A DNA stretch of 61,294 nucleotides from assembly GCA_016795425.1 (NCBI GenBank), contig JAEUHG010000144.1:1-61294 (forward strand), read 5' to 3'. The notes below the pieces were generated by a model. That model had not been told where the DNA came from. It saw nothing but the letters and a program-made list of their open reading frames with translations, and searched no databases. The number at the start of each line of letters is the position of its first letter. The stretch's first letter is position 1. The DNA is from Verrucomicrobiales bacterium. GTDB lineage: Bacteria > Verrucomicrobiota > Verrucomicrobiia > Limisphaerales > CAIMTB01. Below are positions 30,098 to 37,446 of the stretch, one piece after another. Made by a program: the position numbers and the translations under genes.

Positions 30098-31930
30098 TCA
30101 GGGGGCCAGGGTAAGAACCGGTAAGTCGTGGACGCGCTGGAGCTGAAACGTCCCGCGCACCTGAAACTGGCGCGTGTCGTTGGTGCCAGCCGGGCGGGTA
30201 AGCCCTTTGAGCGTGATCAGTTCGCTGTAGATGCCGCCAACCGTGGTGCCGGCATTGACCAGACTGGCGAAGTCATTGGCGGGCGGTTGAACGCTCAGCG
30301 TGATCGTGCGTTCGATCCGGTAGGACTCCTGCCCTTGGGGCAGGATGCTATCGAAGGTCGCACTCCGATTATCGTGGTCGGGGTGGTAGGTGTGCAGGAA
30401 CGGATTGGAGGCCTGATCGTCGTGGGCGACGGTGACCGTCGTGGTGAGATTGGTCTGCTGCCCGAGTTTCCCACTCAACGTCCACACGCTGTTGCTCGTG
30501 GTCCAGGGAAGATGCGAGGCCGAGATGCGACGGGCCTGTTTGAGGAAGGCGGGGTGCAGGACGGATTCGCCACTCGAGGCGACCGGGTTGGTGGCGAGGT
30601 CGAGTCCGTAGTAAACTCGTTGCAGCAGAGTCGCGCCGGAGCCGTTGGTGGGGTTGTGAACGATGAGGCGTAGAGGAAAGGGTTGGGACACTGATCCCAG
30701 GGAGTTGTCGATGCTGGCGACGAGGTAGTTGCCGTTGGTGCTGGTTACGGGACGGTCGATGGCATCGCGTTGGTACGTGGTGAGCGCGTGGGCAACTTGG
30801 GTGACCGTTGCATCGCCAACCCAGAGCCCGGAGCTTGTCGCGACGGTCGCCGAAACCGGGACATGGATCAGGGTGTGGCCAAGGGAGTCGGTGAATCGAA
30901 GGAGGCCGGCGAGCAGCGTGCCGGGAGGCTGAGTGATGGCCGAACGGTCGAGTCCCAGGACGATCTCGGCTTCAGCACCGGTCTGGCCGCGCGGCGCGAG
31001 ATCCCAGGTGCGAACCAACCCGATCGGGAGACGGGTGTGGCCGTAGGTATAGGTCAGCGGATCCAGACTCTCTCGGATGAGCAAGGGCGGTTCGGCGGCG
31101 ATGGCGGGTTGGTTGGGTGGAGGAGCGGCCGACGCCACGAGGGCGAGACGCACGGTGAGCGAAGTTGCGCTGAGGTTTCGGAGACGGACCGTAGTGCTTC
31201 CCTGGGACTCGCCGAAATGGATCCCAGCACGATCTGAGGTGAGGACCTCAAAAGGTCCGAAATACTGACTGAACGTAGTGCCCGAACGAATCCAATAGGC
31301 TTTGCCGCGCTCGACGGCTTCGGTGGGGAACAGAGGTGAGGCGAGGAGCGCCGGATTGGAAGGCCCGAGGTTGCCTCCCACGTACCGATAAATTTCCGGG
31401 GGGGCCGATTGGAGTTCCGGTGAGTTCGAGAGAAACGACGCGAAGGTCGGAGGGGCGTTGATGACGGTGGGAAATCCAATCAGGTTCAGACCGGAAACTG
31501 ACCAGTCATGGCGCGGCGGCACGGGTTGGCCTTTGATGTCCCAGGCGTAGGCGGGAACATTGGAGTCGATGCGGACCAGGTAGGCGGTATCCCCGGTCAA
31601 GTGTTGGAGCGGCGACGCTGCGTTCGTTCGAACCCACGGGGTCCAGTCGACCGTAGAGGTGGGCTCAGCCGGGTTGGTGGTGAACTGAGCGATGGGAGGT
31701 GGATTCCATTTCCAGATCTCAAGGATCGGGTTGGTCGAATCGTTGCCGACGCTCCCATTGAGCGTCCTGTGCGAGGCGTCAACGTGGAGGAAGACGGCAT
31801 TCCAACCCGCCTTGAGATGGACGGTCTGGTTGAGCCACTGGGCCTGGACCGCGGGGGCCGTCGCAAGGCAGACCATCCCCAGAAAGCCCCATCGGATTGG
31901 GACATGGGCTGAATTGGCAAGGAGCGACAC
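30098..31930 (-). CDS. secreted beta-rich protein, first gene of the giant-protein operon
   Basis: The protein has 610 residues from GTG 31930, giving a signal peptide that ends LGMVCLATAPAVQAQW. The frame is open to 32137, but that part is low-information Arg/Pro-rich sequence. The mature protein opens NQTVHLKAGWNAVFLHVD, typical of a family of secreted proteins with a LKAGWN start. It then has WSVSGLNLIGFPT and several beta-rich stretches, and ends QVRGTFQLQRVHDLPVLTLAP. No enzyme motif seen. The fibre-like gene starts 126 bases after its stop. Confidence 0.65.
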   Translation of the reverse strand: MSLLANSAHVPIRWGFLGMVCLATAPAVQAQWLNQTVHLKAGWNAVFLHVDASHRTLNGSVGNDSTNPILEIWKWNPPPIAQFTTNPAEPTSTVDWTPWVRTNAASPLQHLTGDTAYLVRIDSNVPAYAWDIKGQPVPPRHDWSVSGLNLIGFPTVINAPPTFASFLSNSPELQSAPPEIYRYVGGNLGPSNPALLASPLFPTEAVERGKAYWIRSGTTFSQYFGPFEVLTSDRAGIHFGESQGSTTVRLRNLSATSLTVRLALVASAAPPPNQPAIAAEPPLLIRESLDPLTYTYGHTRLPIGLVRTWDLAPRGQTGAEAEIVLGLDRSAITQPPGTLLAGLLRFTDSLGHTLIHVPVSATVATSSGLWVGDATVTQVAHALTTYQRDAIDRPVTSTNGNYLVASIDNSLGSVSQPFPLRLIVHNPTNGSGATLLQRVYYGLDLATNPVASSGESVLHPAFLKQARRISASHLPWTTSNSVWTLSGKLGQQTNLTTTVTVAHDDQASNPFLHTYHPDHDNRSATFDSILPQGQESYRIERTITLSVQPPANDFASLVNAGTTVGGIYSELITLKGLTRPAGTNDTRQFQVRGTFQLQRVHDLPVLTLAP

Positions 31931-32257
31931 TGGCTTCGGTCTGCCGTTGGAGTTGGCGTGGGGGTAGGACCGTGCGCCGGCTTGGGGAAGACTTTCGACC
32001 AGGGCGGCGTCCGTTGGCCTGTGGTACCGCTCCGCCGTGATGGCCGGCGCCACTCTAGGACCGGCCGCGAATGGGTCGCTATCAGGGCCCGACGCACGCC
32101 TGGGAGATGGGGGCGTTGTGTTGCTCACACGTCCCAAAGCGGGAATGAGCGAGCATTTGGGCCAAAAAAATTGGGAGGGGAGTGCTCAACAAAAAACGCC
32201 GCTCGCCCGGAGGCGTGCGGCGTTTGAAGGGGACGCGATGAAATCGCGGTGTCTCGA
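31931..32257. other. intergenic region between glnII and the secreted-protein operon
   Basis: It contains the glnII terminator (32191-32225) and, presumably, the promoter of the operon that begins at 31930. No clear -10/-35 pair or operator was identified. Only the unlikely upstream extension of the 31930 gene runs through it. Confidence 0.5.
32191..32225 (-). terminator. intrinsic terminator of glnII
   Basis: On the minus strand AAACGCCGC (32225-32217) pairs with GCGGCGTTT (32202-32194), with an inner CGCC/GGCG stem, and continues into six T residues. It lies 33 bases beyond the glutamine synthetase stop. A textbook Rho-independent terminator. Confidence 0.9.
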
Positions 32258-33283
32258 CTACTTGGTCGGGACCGTGGCGATGGTCTGAAGGATCCGACTG
32301 GCGATCTTGTACGGGTCGCCCTGGGAGTTCGGGCGACGATCTTCGAGGTATCCCTTGTAGCCGTTGTTCACAAAGCTATGGGGAACACGGATCGACGCTC
32401 CGCGGTTGGCGACGCCGTAGTTGAATTTGTCGATGGACTGCGTTTCGTGGAGACCGGTGAGGCGGAGGTGATTATCGGGGCCGTACACGGCAATGTGCTC
32501 GTTCTTATATTTGTCGAACGCAGCCATGAGCGCTTCAAAGTACTCCTTGCCGCCGACTTCCCGCATGAACTTGGTTGAGAAATTCGAGTGCATGCCGGAG
32601 CCGTTCCAATCCACATCGACGCCCAAAGGTTTGCAGTGCCAGTTGACATCAACGCCGTATTTTTCGCAGAGGCGCATCAGGAGATAACGGGCGACCCAGA
32701 CTTGGTCGGCGGCATTTTTCGAGCCCTTGCCAAAGATCTGGAATTCCCACTGTCCCTTGGCGACTTCCGCGTTGATGCCTTCGTGATTGATGCCGGCGTC
32801 GAGACAGAGGTCGAGATGGGTATCGACGATTTCGCGGGCGATATCGCCGACGGCGTCATAACCGACGCCGGTGTAGTATTTGCCCTGCGGCGGAGGGAAG
32901 CCGCCACCCTTGGGGAAACCGAGCGGGGCGCCGTCTTTGTAGAGGAAGTACTCCTGCTCGAACCCGAACCAGGCATCGGGATCGTCAAGAATGGTGGCGC
33001 GGGAGTTGGACGGATGAGGCGTCTTGCCGTCCGGCATCATGACTTCGCACATCACCAGCACGCCGTTCTTCTTGGTGGAATCCGGATAGACCGCCACGGG
33101 CTTCAGCATGCAATCCGAACTTCGGCCTTCGGCCTGACGGGTCGAACTGCCGTCGAATCCCCACATCGGCAATTGTTCGAGCTTGGGAAAACTGGCGAAC
33201 TCCTTGATCTGCGTCTTTCCCCGGAGGTTCGGAGTCGGCTCATAGCCATCGAGCCAGAGGTATTCGAGCTTGTATTTAGTCAT
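32258..33283 (-). CDS. glnII: glutamine synthetase, eukaryote-like type II
   Basis: This 341-residue protein, from the ATG at 33283, joins ammonia to glutamate using ATP. It is far shorter than type I enzymes (about 470) and has the GSII features: LEYLWLDG near the start, MWGFDGSSTRQAEG, WFGFEQEYFLYK with metal-binding Glu, GVGYDAVGDIAREIVDTH, NHEGINAEVAKGQWEFQ and NRGASIRVP. GSII occurs in plants and animals and in some bacteria (rhizobia, Streptomyces, some Verrucomicrobia); it is an octamer/decamer without adenylylation control. It has its own strong terminator and is divergent from the mini-kinase gene. Confidence 0.93.
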   Translation of the reverse strand: MTKYKLEYLWLDGYEPTPNLRGKTQIKEFASFPKLEQLPMWGFDGSSTRQAEGRSSDCMLKPVAVYPDSTKKNGVLVMCEVMMPDGKTPHPSNSRATILDDPDAWFGFEQEYFLYKDGAPLGFPKGGGFPPPQGKYYTGVGYDAVGDIAREIVDTHLDLCLDAGINHEGINAEVAKGQWEFQIFGKGSKNAADQVWVARYLLMRLCEKYGVDVNWHCKPLGVDVDWNGSGMHSNFSTKFMREVGGKEYFEALMAAFDKYKNEHIAVYGPDNHLRLTGLHETQSIDKFNYGVANRGASIRVPHSFVNNGYKGYLEDRRPNSQGDPYKIASRILQTIATVPTK

Positions 33284-33551
33284 CGACGTAAAGGCGGGTA
33301 ATTTCGGTTCGTTGCTTACTAGTATGATCCGCGACGGAAGACCCGAGGGTTCCGTTGGGCTTCCTTCGGAAGCACGGACGGTGCCAGGATTCGCGCGCGT
33401 GGCCAAGTGGCTTCTCGCTGGTTTTTAAGCGCCTGCTGTTGTTCCGGATAGCGTGGTACGTCCACCTGAGTGCGGAGGTCGATCGGGATCGAGGATCTGT
33501 CTTCTTTTGATCGGGGTGGGCGAAATACGGCGGTCCAAGCCGTCGGTTGCC

Positions 33552-33983
33552 ATGAAGAGACACTGGCCTCAGGCTGCGGGCACCATGTTGAAGGTCAAAG
33601 ACACCTTGCGGTCGACCGTCCAGGTCACCTTCGACGGTCGCGTTTTCAAGACCTACCACGGCCCTGATGCGCATCAACGGTTCAACCATGAGGTGCGGGT
33701 GTTGCGGCATCTGGAGGCCCGGGGATGCACCTTCGTGCCAAAATTGCTGGAGTCGGATGCGACATTGCCCCGGATCGTCACGACAAACTGCGGATTCCGC
33801 GTTGAGCGAATCGATGCCGACCGGGCCAAGGAATTGTTCGCCGAGTTGGAAGCATTCGGTGTTCGGCATGACGATCCGGACCCGCGAAACGTGACCTACA
33901 GGCAGTCGGACGGACGCTTCTGTATCGTCGACTTCGAATTCGCGACGCTTTTGCCCGAGGACAAGCCTTCGGGAACCACATGA
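33552..33983 (+). CDS. short kinase-like protein partner of a PP2C phosphatase
   Basis: The protein has 143 residues from the ATG at 33552 (an ATG at 33585 is also possible). It opens with TVQVTFDGRVFKTYHG, like a minimal glycine-poor N-lobe. The catalytic loop is HDDPDPRN (H106 to N113), followed by a metal-binding DFE at 127-129 instead of DFG, as in RIO-like and aminoglycoside-phosphotransferase-like kinases. It is only half a normal kinase, so it may be a regulatory pseudokinase or a minimal kinase. Its stop overlaps the phosphatase start (ATGA), so the two are coupled and may act on the same target. Confidence 0.65.
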   Translation: MKRHWPQAAGTMLKVKDTLRSTVQVTFDGRVFKTYHGPDAHQRFNHEVRVLRHLEARGCTFVPKLLESDATLPRIVTTNCGFRVERIDADRAKELFAELEAFGVRHDDPDPRNVTYRQSDGRFCIVDFEFATLLPEDKPSGTT

Positions 33984-34825
33984 CGATGACTTCGAGACAG
34001 GAGTTGGGAACCGTGCGATTGCGTTGGTCAGGCCGGACGGACCGTGGTCGGGTGCGGCAAAACAACGAGGACGCCTTTTTGGGGCTTCGATTCGACGCCT
34101 TCGAAGTGCATCACCTTGGGGCGATCGGGGAGACGACGACAGGTCATCATGATTTCGCATTCGCGGTGAGTGATGGGATGGGGGGTGCCAACGCGGGAGA
34201 GCACGCGAGCGGCATTGCGGTGCAGAAGCTGATGACCTTGTTGCCGAAGTCCTACCATCAGTCGGCAATGGGTTTGGAATCGGGTTTTTCCGATGTGATG
34301 GAGGAATTGTTCGAGCAGATTCATCGGGCCCTGGTTTTTTTGGGCAGGAGCTATGAGGAATGCTCGGGCATGGAGACCACGCTCAGTGTGTGCTGGTTCA
34401 CTCCGGGTTGGATGTATTTCGGGCATGTCGGCGACAGCCGCATTTATTACCTGCCCAGCGGTGCGACAGGCCTTCGCCAACTCAGCCATGACGATACGCA
34501 TGTGGGATGGTTGCTGCGGAACGGGAAGATCACAGAACGCGCCGCCCGCAGTCACCCAAGGCGAAAGGTCCTGCAAAAGGCCCTCGGCGGAAGCAACCAG
34601 TTCGTGACTCCGCAAGTGGGTGCGGTCGGATTCGAACGGGGCGACCGGTTCCTCCTTTGTACCGACGGCGTGGTGGAGGGGTTGTTCGACGAGCAGCTCG
34701 CGGAGTTGGTGCGCACCGCCACGTTTGACGGTCCGGGTGCCGGTCCCGCCGACCGATTGATCCGTGAGGCTTGTGAACGGGACGGTCGCGACAACCTCAC
34801 GGCGCTGGTGATCGAGGTGGATTAA
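33980..34825 (+). CDS. PP2C-type serine/threonine phosphatase
   Basis: This 281-residue protein has the PP2C metal-binding motifs in order: RGRVRQNNEDAF, SDGMGGANAGEHAS, GMETTLSVCW, HVGDSRIYYL, LCTDGVVEGL and the final RDNLTALVIEVD. It has no membrane segment, so it should be a soluble manganese/magnesium-dependent phosphatase. Bacterial PP2C enzymes commonly reverse Hanks-kinase phosphorylation. Its coupled neighbour is a mini-kinase. Two Hanks kinases are encoded downstream (40802, 51503), but linkage to them is speculation. Confidence 0.93.
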   Translation: MTMTSRQELGTVRLRWSGRTDRGRVRQNNEDAFLGLRFDAFEVHHLGAIGETTTGHHDFAFAVSDGMGGANAGEHASGIAVQKLMTLLPKSYHQSAMGLESGFSDVMEELFEQIHRALVFLGRSYEECSGMETTLSVCWFTPGWMYFGHVGDSRIYYLPSGATGLRQLSHDDTHVGWLLRNGKITERAARSHPRRKVLQKALGGSNQFVTPQVGAVGFERGDRFLLCTDGVVEGLFDEQLAELVRTATFDGPGAGPADRLIREACERDGRDNLTALVIEVD

Positions 34826-34996
34826 CGGGCTCCGGCAGGCGGGCCATTGGCCTCGTCAGGTGGAGTCGCGCGGCGGACGACCTCCCCGTATTCAAAAAGC
34901 AAGCCGAGGTGTCCTTTTGGGTGGGATCCGTTCGTCATCTCTCCATCCGTGCCTGCGCGCACGGCCAAGAGCAAGAATGACAAACCTCCTACAACC

Positions 34997-35542
34997 ATGA
35001 TTACCAAAATACTTCTCGGACTAGCCTTCGTCGTCGTTGGACTGCTTATCGTGGTCTCCTTGAGACCGGGTGAATTTCGTGTGGAGCGAACCGCCCATTT
35101 GTCGAGTTCACCCGCCGTTTTGTTTGAGCTTGTGAATCATCAGCGCAGGGTTCCCGAGTGGAATCCGTTTCTGAAACTGGATCCCAACGTTAAGATCACC
35201 TTCAGCGGTCCGGACGAAGGGGTGGGGTCAGTTTGTTCCTGGGACGGCAATGGAGAGGTAGGCGCGGGATCCTGCACCATCACTGAAAGCGTTGCGGGTG
35301 AACGGGTGCGATGCCGGATGGACTGGCAGCGGCCAATGACCGGGACGGCAACCGTGGACTTCACCTTCAAGGCTGAGCGTGACCAGACGGCGGTGACGTG
35401 GGCGATGTATGGGACCAACCGTTTCCTGGGAAAAGCGATGAGTCTTGTCTTCGACTGCGAGAAGATTTGCGGGCCGCAGTTTGAAAAGGGGCTTGCGGCC
35501 CTCGGCGCGATTGCGGGATCGGCCTCCTTGACCGCAAAGTAG
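34997..35542 (+). CDS. SRPBCC (START-like) domain protein with N-terminal membrane anchor
   Basis: The protein has 181 residues from the ATG at 34997. A membrane segment (KILLGLAFVVVGLLIVVSL) is followed by an SRPBCC fold: FRVERTAHLSSSPAVLFELVNHQRRVPEWNPFLKLDP, then GSVCSWDGNGEVGAGS and TATVDFTFKAERDQTAVTWAMYG. This family binds hydrophobic ligands or senses membrane state; the ligand is unknown. It precedes the YCII gene by 26 bases, a pairing common in soil bacteria. Confidence 0.85.
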   Translation: MITKILLGLAFVVVGLLIVVSLRPGEFRVERTAHLSSSPAVLFELVNHQRRVPEWNPFLKLDPNVKITFSGPDEGVGSVCSWDGNGEVGAGSCTITESVAGERVRCRMDWQRPMTGTATVDFTFKAERDQTAVTWAMYGTNRFLGKAMSLVFDCEKICGPQFEKGLAALGAIAGSASLTAK

Positions 35543-35568
35543 GGGGTGCTTGGTCCATCTCCAACCCC

Positions 35569-35964
35569 ATGAACGAACGCTTACCATCTCAGGTCCCCGA
35601 ATTTCTCGTCCTATCCCGCGGCCAATGGGACAAGGCGGCGAAACCGGAAGACATCGAGATCGCTATCGAGAAGTTCTATCGGTGGCTCGAAGGAAACATC
35701 GCCGCCGGCACGATGCGAACCGGCAGCCGCCTCAGCACCGAGGGGGCCGTCGTGGGTCGGTCGGGCGTCATCACGGACGGCCCATTCGGCGAGTCGAAGG
35801 AGGTGGTCGGCGGCTACTGGTTCATTCTCGCCCCCAGCCTTCGCGCCGCCGCGGAGTTGGCGGCCGAGAATCCGTGTGCGCAATACGGACTGCGCTTCGA
35901 GATCCGTCCGCTCGAGCCGGAGCGTGCCTCGGTCTACAATCGGACCAACGAAAGTCCGCGATAA
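35569..35964 (+). CDS. YCII-related (DGPF) domain protein
   Basis: This 131-residue protein contains ITDGPFGESKEVVGGYWFI, the DGPF motif of YCII-related proteins. Such genes are often found near ECF sigma factors or SRPBCC genes, as here. Catalysis is unproven for most members. A strong terminator follows at 36004-36042, so it probably ends a short operon with the SRPBCC gene. Confidence 0.9.
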   Translation: MNERLPSQVPEFLVLSRGQWDKAAKPEDIEIAIEKFYRWLEGNIAAGTMRTGSRLSTEGAVVGRSGVITDGPFGESKEVVGGYWFILAPSLRAAAELAAENPCAQYGLRFEIRPLEPERASVYNRTNESPR

Positions 35965-36003
35965 CGAAGACTCGGCACTTAATCGAACGTCACCGCACCT
36001 CAA

Positions 36004-36042
36004 GGCCGGTCCGACCCTGGTCGGGCCGGCCGCTTCATTTTT
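36004..36042 (+). terminator. intrinsic terminator after the YCII gene
   Basis: GGCCGGTCCGACC at 36004-36016 pairs with 36019-36031 (one G-U pair) and is followed after six bases by five T residues (36038-36042). It ends the SRPBCC-YCII transcript 40 bases after the stop. Confidence 0.85.
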
Positions 36043-36085
36043 GTCGATTCTTCGGGTCCCGGTGGCGGAGGCTGCCGGGGATTCC

Positions 36086-37438
36086 ATGAAGACCACTTGG
36101 CGCCCCATGGGCCGACGGCAGTTTCTGCGATCCGGGGTACGCATCGCGGGTTCGGTTGCAGCATTCCCGATGTTCCTGCCTTCCTCGGTGCTGGGGCGAG
36201 CGGGGTGGCGACCGCCCAGCGAGCGGATCCAGATGGGATTCGTGGGGCTGGGAGGTCAGGGATCGGGGCACTTGATGGGCGGTGCCTGGACGTACATTCC
36301 GGGGGGCTATGTGGCGCGCAGCGACGTTCAGGTGCTGGCGGTTTGCGACGTGCGCCGGGAACGCCGTGACCGCGCCCAGCAACGCTGCAACCAAGTGTAT
36401 GCCGAGAGCCGCGGCGTCGCCGGCTTCCAAGGCGTCCAGTCCTACAACGATTTCCGCGAGGTCCTGGGCCGATCCGACATTGATGCCGTGCTTCTGGCTC
36501 TGCCGTACCACTGGGCGGCGCCCATGTCGATGATGGCCGCCCGGTCAGGGAAGGACGTCTATTGTGAAAAGCCGGTTGCCATCACCGTGCGGGAGTCGCG
36601 GTTGCTGGTGGAAACCTTTCGCCGCTACGGCCGTGTCTACCAAGCGGGTACCCAGCAGCGTTCGGAGTATGGCGGCAAATTCCGCTTGGCCTGCGAACTG
36701 GTGCGCAACCATCGACTGGGACAACTCAAGGAGGTCTACGCCTACCGACAGCCCGGGGCGTTTTTTCCGACGCCGTGGACCTCGGATGCTCAACGACCCG
36801 TTCCCGAGGGATTCGACTGGGAGCTTTGGCTGGGGCCGCATCCCTGGCGTCCCTTCAACGGCGAGGCAGGACACGCGTTACCGGGAATGTTCATCGGAGA
36901 TGTGAATTGGAGTCCGCACCACTACGACATCATCCAATGGATCGTGAATCCCGATCCCAAGGCACCAATTGAGGTTTGGTGCGATCCGGTTCCCAAACGA
37001 AATGACGAGGCGGTGGTTCACTACCGCTACGCGAACGGTGTGGTCGTACACTCCAACGGCTACCCGGGGGAGCCTGTCGGTGGCGAAGGCGGGGCGTGTT
37101 TTGTCGGAACGGAAGGCCGCCTTGCCGTGGATCGGTCGGCGATCGTTTCCTATCCGGCGACGATTCTGCAGTCGCCCATCGGACCCAATGACGAGCGCGT
37201 CTATCGAGCCGAAAGCATGTCGGGGAATTTCCTGGAGTGTGTCCGCAGTCGGGCGCGGACCATCTGCGACCCGGAGATCGCGGCCTATACGATTCAGGCG
37301 ATCCTCATCGGGGGCATCGCGCTGATTCTTAGGCGGCGGTTGACCTGGGATCCGGTGAAAGGCGAGTTCATCGGGGACGAACAAGCGAATCGACTGCTTT
37401 CGTACGCGGCCCGTCCGCCGTGGGGACTGGGAGCCTGA
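36086..37438 (+). CDS. Tat-exported Gfo/Idh/MocA-family oxidoreductase
   Basis: The protein has 450 residues from the ATG at 36086, chosen because it opens with the Tat signal GRRQFLRSGVRIAG. The NAD(P)-binding fold starts at IQMGFVGLGGQGSGH, followed by VLAVCDVRRERRD. DVYCEKPVAITVRES carries the conserved Glu-Lys-Pro; the C-terminal substrate domain has the DVNWSPHHYDIIQW motif. Members of this exported subgroup in Verrucomicrobia and Planctomycetes are thought to act on sugars or glycosides in the periplasm; the substrate is unknown. The following HEAT-repeat gene starts eight bases after the stop. Confidence 0.9.
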   Translation: MKTTWRPMGRRQFLRSGVRIAGSVAAFPMFLPSSVLGRAGWRPPSERIQMGFVGLGGQGSGHLMGGAWTYIPGGYVARSDVQVLAVCDVRRERRDRAQQRCNQVYAESRGVAGFQGVQSYNDFREVLGRSDIDAVLLALPYHWAAPMSMMAARSGKDVYCEKPVAITVRESRLLVETFRRYGRVYQAGTQQRSEYGGKFRLACELVRNHRLGQLKEVYAYRQPGAFFPTPWTSDAQRPVPEGFDWELWLGPHPWRPFNGEAGHALPGMFIGDVNWSPHHYDIIQWIVNPDPKAPIEVWCDPVPKRNDEAVVHYRYANGVVVHSNGYPGEPVGGEGGACFVGTEGRLAVDRSAIVSYPATILQSPIGPNDERVYRAESMSGNFLECVRSRARTICDPEIAAYTIQAILIGGIALILRRRLTWDPVKGEFIGDEQANRLLSYAARPPWGLGA

Positions 37439-37446
37439 GGACCGCC

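Noticed and set aside
31931..32137. N-terminal extension of the first operon gene to 32137
   Set aside because: The extension is Arg/Pro/Ser-rich with no conserved content, and it would bury the signal peptide that follows GTG 31930.
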